Under the pieces are notes generated by a model. That model had not been told where the DNA came from and did not search any database. It saw nothing but the letters and a program-made list of their open reading frames with translations. This document shows, piece by piece, positions 1-4,876 of a stretch of 13,427 bases of DNA. The position numbers and the translations under genes were made by a program. The DNA is from Dehalococcoidia bacterium (GTDB taxonomy: Bacteria > Chloroflexota > Dehalococcoidia > GIF9 > AB-539-J10): contig JAGMBH010000090.1 of assembly GCA_023129815.1 (NCBI GenBank), positions 1 to 13,427 of the forward strand. Direction: 5' to 3'. Numbering within the stretch: the first letter of the stretch is position 1; each line of letters begins with the position of its first letter.

Positions 1-1211
1 CTACCACAGCTTTTCTTGCCAAAGCAATCCAGGACTCAAGCCGAGGAGATTTTGAGAAGGAAGTGTGCTACGCCATGCCTCGTGAGGAGCAAGAGCGCCT
101 ACTTGTTCCTTGTGATTGGCGAAGATATGCCTCACTTCAAAGGCAATTCTGTTTCCCTGATGCCGCATTGTTATCCTCACAAGCACAGACTTTTTGGCGC
201 AAGCCAATTGGAGCCAGAAAATTGAATTGTAAACAGCCAAAAGTTGTTACCCAGGTTGATAATCTCGAAGTGAGGTGCTTCCCCGTTGACCACTCCATTT
301 ATGGGGCAACAGCTTTTGCCCTTGAGACAAGCCAGGGATGGGTGATTTATACGGGAGACTTACGTTTGCATGGCAAGATGGGTTACAAGACCAAGGAATT
401 CGCTAATGAGGTGGCAAAACTTCAGCCTATTGTGCTCTTGTGCGAAGGAACTAACATTGGCGAAGAAGGCAATGCAGTGACCGAGGAGGAGGTCCTTCAA
501 AATGCCTTTCAAAAGATTAAGGAAGCTGAAGGTAAGTTAGTGATTGCCGACTTTGGCCCCAGAAATCTGGAGAGGCTGTTGACATTCAGGGAGATTGCCG
601 CCAGCCATGGACGAAAACTTGCCATTCTGCCCAAAGACGCCTATCTCTTACAGTCCTTACATCTTGTAATACCTGAAATGCCGGACCCTATTGCGGATAA
701 CACCTTGGTCGTATATGAGGAGGTTAAAAATGTTCTTAACTGGGAGAAAGACTTACTCAAGCGCTACGGAGATAAAGGTAAAACAGTTCAACCCGAGGAT
801 ATCAGGCGTGACGAAGGAGCTTATATTCTCTGTCTCAGCTTCTGGGATATCAATGAGCTGATTGATATCAGGCCAAGTAAAGGGGGATTATATATTTACT
901 CCTCCAGCGAGGCTTTCAACGAAGAACAGCGTATTGACATGAGAAGGTTAAGACAATGGATTGACCATTTCGGACTTTTGCCTGTCGGAGTCCCTGATGC
1001 CCAAACAGGCAAAGTAGCTGAAGCTGAGAGAGGTCTTCATAGCTCCGGACATGCTTCGGCTCCCGAGTTGCTGGAAATTATCGAGACAATCAACCCCAGG
1101 ATAGTCATTCCAATACATACTGAAGCCCCCGAGCTTTTTGCCGATAAGGTTGGTGCTCAGAGGCAAGTTGTTATACCCAAGGTAGGCGTGCCAATTAAAG
1201 TGCCGCCTTAA
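1..1211 (+). CDS. Beta-CASP metallo-beta-lactamase ribonuclease (RNase J-like), 5' truncated by window edge
   Basis: The reading frame is open from base 3 to a TAA at 1209-1211, so the gene begins left of the window and the in-frame ATGs seen here are internal. Visible family motifs are VDHSIYGA (the HSxxG motif), YTGDLRLHG (motif 4, with the metal-binding Asp), LCEGTN at the end of the following strand, and near the C-terminus HSSGHA followed by RIVIPIHTE, as in the RNase J / YkqC group of beta-CASP nucleases. The first metal motif (HxHxDH) would lie upstream and is not in the window. Members are zinc-dependent cytosolic endo/5'-exoribonucleases in RNA processing and decay. RNA as substrate is inferred from the family; a general MBL hydrolase is the alternative. 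The next gene is convergent, across a repeat-bearing spacer. Confidence 0.85.
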   Translation, partial: TTAFLAKAIQDSSRGDFEKEVCYAMPREEQERLLVPCDWRRYASLQRQFCFPDAALLSSQAQTFWRKPIGARKLNCKQPKVVTQVDNLEVRCFPVDHSIYGATAFALETSQGWVIYTGDLRLHGKMGYKTKEFANEVAKLQPIVLLCEGTNIGEEGNAVTEEEVLQNAFQKIKEAEGKLVIADFGPRNLERLLTFREIAASHGRKLAILPKDAYLLQSLHLVIPEMPDPIADNTLVVYEEVKNVLNWEKDLLKRYGDKGKTVQPEDIRRDEGAYILCLSFWDINELIDIRPSKGGLYIYSSSEAFNEEQRIDMRRLRQWIDHFGLLPVGVPDAQTGKVAEAERGLHSSGHASAPELLEIIETINPRIVIPIHTEAPELFADKVGAQRQVVIPKVGVPIKVPP

Positions 1212-1270
1212 ACCAGATTGTTTAACTATCACTCTTGAACTTGCTTTAAACTGTCCCTTGATTTTATTTC

Positions 1271-1300
1271 TGTCACCCTGAGCGCCAGCGAAGGGTCTCT
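1271..1300 (+). repeat. Interspersed repeat, TGTCACCCTGAGCG type
   Basis: The stretch reads TGTCACCCTGAGCG, then CAGCGAAGGGTCTCT. The same word family recurs in this window at 1922-1972, inverted at 2011-2032, inside dapF (12378-12444) and at the end of miaA (12527-12555). It lies between convergent genes. Repeats of this sort are common in intergenic DNA of several environmental bacterial lineages. Confidence 0.7.
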
Positions 1301-1309
1301 AGCAAATTT

Positions 1310-1345
1310 CCTCTCCCTTGATGGGAGAGGATTAAGGTGAGGGTG
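1310..1345. repeat. Hairpin repeat between convergent genes, possible bidirectional terminator
   Basis: CCTCTCCC (1310-1317) and GGGAGAGG (1323-1330) form a perfect 8-bp stem with a 5-nt loop, followed by ATTAAGGTGAGGGTG. This is a commonly seen dispersed genomic repeat. It sits between the convergent ribonuclease and MTH1187-family genes, so it may act as a terminator in both directions, but there is no T-run after the stem. Confidence 0.55.
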
Positions 1346-1361
1346 TCTCCCACCTGCTAAC

Positions 1362-1667
1362 TTAACGCTTCAATTCTCTTCTCAGCGAGTCCAGTTTACC
1401 TTTCATACTCAAAGTTTTATCTCGCCGGTCATCAATTTTAATTATGGTTATCACCCTGACCACTCCCTCATCGAAGGTCCCTTCATGCATCTTCTTTGCT
1501 ACCGCCAAAATCTTATCCAGGTTACCCTCTATAATCGTCCCCATCGAAGTTATCTCATACTTTAGCTCTTTCTCCTGCTGCAAGACTTTAACTGCCCGGG
1601 CTACATATTTGCTGAGTGAAGGTGTTTCTGTCCCTAAAGGAATAATGCTTATCTCTGCCACTGCCAT
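1362..1667 (-). CDS. MTH1187 family thiamine-binding protein (DUF77/UPF0045)
   Basis: The 101-aa product has the usual length and pattern of the MTH1187/YqgV family: an N-terminal strand MAVAEISIIPLGT, then a helix, YEITSMGTIIEG, LDKILAVAKKMHE, a strand VVRVITIIKIDDRRDK, and a charged C-terminal helix. The fold is a small ferredoxin-like alpha/beta barrel subunit that forms tetramers. Several family members bind thiamine or its pyrimidine moiety, so the likely role is cytosolic thiamine binding. The start is supported by a strong Shine-Dalgarno sequence (CAGGAGG read on the minus strand) 6-7 nt upstream. A 42-codon membrane-peptide frame lies 41 nt upstream on the same strand and may be cotranscribed. 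Confidence 0.88.
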   Translation of the reverse strand: MAVAEISIIPLGTETPSLSKYVARAVKVLQQEKELKYEITSMGTIIEGNLDKILAVAKKMHEGTFDEGVVRVITIIKIDDRRDKTLSMKGKLDSLRRELKR

Positions 1668-1708
1668 TCTTTTCCTCCTGCTCGGAAAGTCTACCAGGGA
1701 TATTAGAT

Positions 1709-1837
1709 TTAATGAACTACTCTCAAGGTTCTGGATAACCCCACTGCCAGTGCTATCAGAATAAGAAGAATAGCTATTCCTATAGTTATGAGTTTATTGG
1801 ACTTTGTTGTGGCCTTCTCCTTTTTCCTTCCGCTCAT
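1709..1837 (-). CDS. Predicted 42-aa single-pass membrane peptide
   Basis: An ATG at 1835-1837 opens a 42-codon frame ending in TAA at 1709-1711. The peptide begins with a basic segment (MSGRKKEKATTKSNK), continues with an uninterrupted hydrophobic run of roughly 18 residues (LITIGIAILLILIALAVG), and ends with a short polar tail. The positive-inside rule predicts a cytoplasmic N-terminus. An AGGAAG sequence lies a few bases upstream of the ATG, suitable as a ribosome binding site. It reads in the same direction as the thiamine-binding-protein gene 41 nt downstream. No family is recognised. The frame is short enough to be chance, but the ribosome site together with basic-plus-hydrophobic architecture makes a real small gene plausible. 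Confidence 0.5.
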   Translation of the reverse strand: MSGRKKEKATTKSNKLITIGIAILLILIALAVGLSRTLRVVH

Positions 1838-1921
1838 CTAGCTTCCTATCAAACTATCTCCGGAATAGTTAAAATATTACCAAGTATTCACTCCGGTGTC
1901 ATTCTGGGGACCTTCGCTTAC

Positions 1922-1972
1922 TGTCATTCTGAGCCGAAGCTCCGAGTGGAGCGAGGAGGCAGCGAAGAACCT
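1922..1972 (+). repeat. Interspersed repeat, TGTCATTCTGAGC type
   Basis: TGTCATTCTGAGCCGAAGC is followed by a GAGCGAGGAGGCAGCGAAGAACCT tail split by a short insert. It is the same family as the copies near dapF and miaA. A shorter related fragment (CATTCTGGGGACCTTCGC) lies just upstream, so the 1897-2040 stretch appears to be a composite of several copies. I see no gene between 1838 and 2047. Confidence 0.65.
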
Positions 1973-2010
1973 GATACACTCAGGGTAAACTCCGCGACCG
2001 AAAAATCTTG

Positions 2011-2032
2011 GAGACCCCTCGCTCAGCGTGAC
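2011..2032 (-). repeat. Inverted copy of the TGTCAC..CTGAGCG repeat
   Basis: Read on the minus strand this is TGTCACGCTGAGCGAGGGG followed by TCTC, matching the copy at 1271-1300 in opposite orientation. Together with 1922-1972 it makes an inverted pair that could fold in RNA. Confidence 0.65.
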
Positions 2033-2047
2033 ATAGGGAGCGAATAG

Positions 2048-2298
2048 TTACAAATACTATACTCCTTCCGTCCCAAAGCCTGCCGAGAATGGATTCCCAG
2101 TCTATCCAAGCCAAAATGCCTTGAGGGATTGATTAAACTCAAGTCCGAAGGGCAGCTGATGTTGCTGGGCAAGCTATTCGACTCCGAGGAAAATCAGGAA
2201 ACATTTTGCTCATCTTTAAAGAATGCTTTATCACAGACATCAACAAGCAGCTTGCTATGGTAATTAAGCTATTAGAAAGTATTCCAATGCAAAACTGA
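2048..2298 (+). pseudogene. Decayed gene copy 1 (unrecognised family)
   Basis: From 2048 an open frame without an early ATG encodes ...WIPSLSKPKCLEGL, then IKLKSEGQLM and GKLFDSEENQETFC. It aligns in protein and DNA with a second copy at 3203-3389. After the FC at 2204-2209 the coherent reading moves to another frame (KECFITDINKQLAMVIKLLE, ending at a TGA at 2296-2298), which implies a frameshift. The 3' end overlaps the last codons of the convergent nitroreductase gene. Family and function are not recognised; the call rests on the conserved peptide pattern between the two copies. Confidence 0.35.
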
Positions 2299-2847
2299 TC
2301 CTAGCTTCCTTTTTGGAACATGAAGCACACCACTTTTGTCTTTCCAATACTTCACGGAACCATCAAATGGCTCTGTAACCGGGTTTTCATCCGGATAGCC
2401 CAGGGCTAAAACCAGTAAAATTTCATAATTATCAGGAATATTCAACATCTCTCTCAGTTTATCCCTATCAACGCTGGCAATAGGACATGAGCCTATGCCA
2501 TTTTCCAGGGCCACCAGTATGATATTCTCCATCGCTGCTCCGATGTCATACACCGACGATGGCACTCCGATATCCCTGTTTTTAAGTATGGTGATATACG
2601 CCTTTGGTCTTTTGCCCTCAGGCGGGGTACCTTCTGGGCTGATGTATGCTGCCCACTTTAATGTGGAGAATACCTGAGGTAGCATTTGATCATCATCCAC
2701 AACCACATATTCTAAGGGTTGGAGGTTAGCTGCTGAAGGTACTAATCTGGCTGCATCAACGCAGTTCTCCAAGATTTTGCGGGGGATGGGTATCTCCTTA
2801 AAGCGCCTGATTGAGCGCCGCTTGATAATCACCTCATAGACACTCAT
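2272..2847 (-). CDS. Nitroreductase family protein (FMN-dependent)
   Basis: The 191-aa product begins MSVYEVIIKRRSIRRFKE, the hallmark N-terminus of the nitroreductase superfamily, in which the RRSxRxF arginines contact the FMN phosphate. Later motifs are LVPSAANLQPLEYVVV (the conserved Ser/Asn-x-Gln-Pro segment), DIGAAMENIILVALENGIGSCPI and an LVLALGYPDE strand. Length fits the family. Members reduce nitro groups, quinones or other electrophiles with NAD(P)H in the cytosol; the substrate cannot be read from sequence. I chose the ATG at 2845-2847 because an AAGGAGC ribosome site sits 4-5 nt before it. The in-frame ATG at 2866-2868 has no such site and overlaps the probable promoter -10 box. 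The gene stands alone between two decayed, related sequences. Confidence 0.85.
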   Translation of the reverse strand: MSVYEVIIKRRSIRRFKEIPIPRKILENCVDAARLVPSAANLQPLEYVVVDDDQMLPQVFSTLKWAAYISPEGTPPEGKRPKAYITILKNRDIGVPSSVYDIGAAMENIILVALENGIGSCPIASVDRDKLREMLNIPDNYEILLVLALGYPDENPVTEPFDGSVKYWKDKSGVLHVPKRKLGSVLHWNTF

Positions 2848-2866
2848 ATTGCTCCTTTTTTCAGGC

Positions 2867-2896
2867 ATTGTAACACTTGAAGCCAGGGCTCCTCAA
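2867..2896 (-). promoter_or_regulatory. Predicted sigma-70-type promoter of the nitroreductase gene
   Basis: On the minus strand TTGAGG (2891-2896) and TACAAT (2867-2872) are separated by 18 bp. The expected transcription start is near 2860, giving a leader of about 13 nt that includes the ribosome site for the ATG at 2847. Confidence 0.5.
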
Positions 2897-2985
2897 CCTA
2901 AATTAAAATGCAGCATCCTCTCTATCCTGGCAAAGGTTAGCCTTGTAGCAATTCCATATTTTGTCCTAGTTTCAGCTTAAATAGG

Positions 2986-3201
2986 CTAGTTGCTTTGAGT
3001 GCCGGTTAATAATATTTCCAGGATTGGCACAATGAAACCAAGTATGAGATTTTGAGTCCCAAAAGGGTTCCGATATGCTCAGTCAATTTTGGCATGTATG
3101 CTATCAACCTTACCTTGCAGCTCAATCGTTAGCTCAATTGCCTTGGCACCCGAAATATCAAGGTCGGAATGCCTCCCTAAATATGCCGAATGTATGCTAG
3201 C
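2986..3201 (-). pseudogene. Interrupted small frame with C-terminal hydrophobic segment (tentative)
   Basis: Read on the minus strand, one frame gives an amphipathic stretch (GAKAIELTIELQGKVDSIHA), a TGA, and then in the same frame a hydrophobic segment (NLILGFIVPILEILLTG) before a TAG at 2986-2988. This could be a small membrane-anchored coiled-coil protein broken by one stop. No start codon or ribosome site is evident and no family is recognised. The rest of 2869-3202 shows no gene apart from the nitroreductase promoter. Confidence 0.2.
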
Positions 3202-3202
3202 A

Positions 3203-3389
3203 AAGGACTTCCAGTCTATCCAAGTCGGGATGCTTTGAGGGATTAACCTAAGCTCAAATCTAAAGGGCAGATAATATTATCGGTGAGCTCTTTAGCCCTA
3301 AAGAAGATAAGGAAAGGTTTTGCTGGTATATTGAGAAAGAGCCTCCCCTGCTAGAGAGCAAGTTTGACAGAATGACAGAAATATGGTAA
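3203..3389 (+). pseudogene. Decayed gene copy 2 (same unrecognised family as 2048-2298)
   Basis: DNA words shared in order with copy 1 include CCAGTCTATCCAAG, TTGAGGGATT, CTCAA.TC.AAGGGCAG and AAGGAAA/CAGGAAA before TTTTGCT. The N-terminal part (SSLSKSGCFEGLT) has stops and frameshifts. From 3282 a coherent tail reads GELFSPKEDKERFCWYIEKE, followed by PPLLESKFDRMTEIW and a TAA at 3387-3389. Substitutions against copy 1 (K/E-LF-D/S-S/P, N/D-Q/K-E-T/R-FC) are conservative, as expected for a former protein. Its tail now overlaps the promoter of the next gene. Confidence 0.4.
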
Positions 3390-3392
3390 ACT
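3364..3392 (+). promoter_or_regulatory. Predicted promoter of the RHH-methyltransferase arm, with tandem 8-bp repeat
   Basis: A perfect -35 TTGACA (3364-3369), a 17-bp spacer and a -10 TAAACT (3387-3392, 4 of 6 consensus bases) precede the ribbon-helix-helix gene by about 30 bp. The element TGACAGAA occurs twice in tandem at 3365-3372 and 3373-3380, overlapping the -35 box, and would be a reasonable operator for a small DNA-binding protein. That regulatory role is inference. Confidence 0.5.
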
Positions 3393-3422
3393 CTCAACCA
3401 AACACGCAAACTGTTATAGTGA

Positions 3423-3608
3423 GTGATTGGAATGGGCACTGGCTTTTCGAAACGAATGACAAAGACTACCCTCTACTTGCCTGAAGATCTACACGCTGAA
3501 TTAAAGATTCAAGCTGCTAGGCTACGTATATCTATGACAACGTTAATAATACAAGCAATTCAAGATGAGTTACAACGCTTAGCTGATAAGCACGTAAACC
3601 GGACCTAG
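3423..3608 (+). CDS. Ribbon-helix-helix (CopG/Arc-type) DNA-binding protein
   Basis: The core TKTTLYLPEDLHAELKIQAA, followed by a second helix SMTTLIIQAIQDELQRLA, is a typical ribbon-helix-helix domain: a short beta strand that inserts in the DNA major groove, then two helices that dimerise. Starts are possible at GTG 3423, ATG 3432 or ATG 3456 (which gives a 50-aa protein starting MTKTTLYL). None has a clear ribosome site and I list the longest. The predicted promoter at 3364-3392 lies just upstream and the methyltransferase starts 39 nt downstream, so the two are likely cotranscribed. Such proteins often repress their own operon or serve as antitoxins. No toxin gene is adjacent, so transcriptional control of the methyltransferase arm is the simpler guess. 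Confidence 0.72.
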   Translation: MIGMGTGFSKRMTKTTLYLPEDLHAELKIQAARLRISMTTLIIQAIQDELQRLADKHVNRT

Positions 3609-3647
3609 ATACGGTAGCTTTATGTACCGAATTCTAGGAAGGATGCC

Positions 3648-4811
3648 ATGGTGCTTGATACACAAGAGAAGTTTGTCGAGTCTTTTTGCTCATCGGATCG
3701 AGTTAGAGGTCTGACTCACAATTTCTATCGCTATCCCGCTAGATTCGCCCCAGAGTTTGCCAAAAATGTTATTCTGGAGTTCTCTAAAGAGGGTGATTGG
3801 GTACTTGATGCCTTTATGGGGGGAGGAACAACCATTGTGGAAGCTATTGCTAATGGGCGTAATGCTTTGGGCATTGACATTAACCCTCTTGCATACTTCA
3901 TCGCCAAAGTCAAGACAACACCGCTGAGTGCTCGTGACCAGGAGAGGATTCTACATTGGGCTGATAGACTCAATTTTGAGGAGACAACTCCAGATAGATC
4001 AGTTATGGGTGACCCTCGACTCAGGAATATACCAGAGGAGACAAGAGGTCTACTTGTTTGTGCAGTCTCAACTCTTGGTCAACTTGAATTTCCTAGACAA
4101 CGGCGCTTTGCCCGCTGCGCCCTGCTAAAGCTTGGGCAGTGGGCAATTGACTGTCGCAAAGATATTCCATCCGCCAGTCATATGAAGAGACAATTTCTGA
4201 AACAAGTAATGGAGATGCTGGAAGGTCTGGATGATTTGGTACAAGCTGCTAAGGATCTGGGTATCCCAAAGAACAAAATAACTAACAGGCGAATGCTCTA
4301 TCTTGGTACTATAAATGAAGCTATGGGAGACAGGAATTTTGCCATGTTTTCTTCTACGCCAAAATTGCTATTAACATCTCCACCTTATCCCGGTGTCCAT
4401 GTCCTATATCATCGTTGGCAAGTAGGCGGGCGACGTGAAACACCAGCACCTTACTGGTTAGCTGCTCTTAAGGATGGTCATGGGGAATCATATTATACAC
4501 TTGGAGGTCGCTCAATAACAGGGTTGAAGAATTACTTTATAAAACTGACGGATACATTCTGGGCTCTTCGCCAATTCATTGATCCAAATGCTCTTGTGGT
4601 ACAGTTAGTTGCTTTTTCAGATCCAGACACGCAACTCCCAGCCTTCTTGAATGCAATGCGTTCCGCCTGGTATGAGGAGTTAACTCCGCTTGAAAACGGA
4701 GGTTCAAAACGCCCATCGCGAAAAGTGCCTAACAGGAAATGGTATACCTACTCAGAGAAGAACCAACATGCCAGTAATGAGATCCTTTTATTCCATAGAC
4801 CTCTCAGATGA
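3648..4811 (+). CDS. Site-specific DNA methyltransferase (SPPY type, probably N4-cytosine)
   Basis: The 387-aa protein starts with a THNFYRYPARFAPEF block (residues 23-37). Motif I is VLDAFMGGGTT (52-62, AdoMet binding), followed by the acidic strand LGIDINPLA. The catalytic motif IV is TSPPYPGVHVLYHRW (243-257). Motif I precedes motif IV, with about 180 residues between that may include the target-recognition region. SPPY is more usual in N4-cytosine enzymes, while DPPY/NPPY marks adenine enzymes, so m4C is preferred but not certain. The start has an AGGAAGG ribosome site 5 nt upstream. No restriction endonuclease gene is adjacent. The convergent neighbour, 65 bp away, is a GHKL ATPase, suggesting a restriction-modification-like or defence locus. 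Confidence 0.85.
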   Translation: MVLDTQEKFVESFCSSDRVRGLTHNFYRYPARFAPEFAKNVILEFSKEGDWVLDAFMGGGTTIVEAIANGRNALGIDINPLAYFIAKVKTTPLSARDQERILHWADRLNFEETTPDRSVMGDPRLRNIPEETRGLLVCAVSTLGQLEFPRQRRFARCALLKLGQWAIDCRKDIPSASHMKRQFLKQVMEMLEGLDDLVQAAKDLGIPKNKITNRRMLYLGTINEAMGDRNFAMFSSTPKLLLTSPPYPGVHVLYHRWQVGGRRETPAPYWLAALKDGHGESYYTLGGRSITGLKNYFIKLTDTFWALRQFIDPNALVVQLVAFSDPDTQLPAFLNAMRSAWYEELTPLENGGSKRPSRKVPNRKWYTYSEKNQHASNEILLFHRPLR

Positions 4812-4822
4812 TTGCGAATGTT

Positions 4823-4849
4823 GAGGTAGAGGGAAGTATCGTCTACCTC
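4823..4849. terminator. Hairpin between convergent methyltransferase and ATPase genes
   Basis: GAGGTAGA (4823-4830) and TCTACCTC (4842-4849) form a perfect 8-bp stem with an 11-nt loop inside the 65-bp convergent spacer. No T-run follows on either strand, so bidirectional termination is a guess from position. Confidence 0.35.
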
Positions 4850-4876
4850 TACCTATGATAGTACTCTCCAGACTTT

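Noticed and set aside
63..1211. GTG at 63 as the start of the beta-CASP ribonuclease
   Set aside because: The frame is open to the window edge and the upstream codons (AFLAKAIQDSSRGDFEKE) read as family sequence, so the true start is outside the window.
2848..2868. Seven-residue N-terminal extension of the nitroreductase (ATG at 2868)
   Set aside because: No ribosome site, and overlap with the predicted -10 box; the downstream ATG at 2847 has an AAGGAGC site.
3612..3629. CGGTA...TACCG inverted repeat between the RHH and methyltransferase genes as an operator or attenuator
   Set aside because: Only a 5-bp stem with an 8-nt loop, which is too weak to distinguish from chance.
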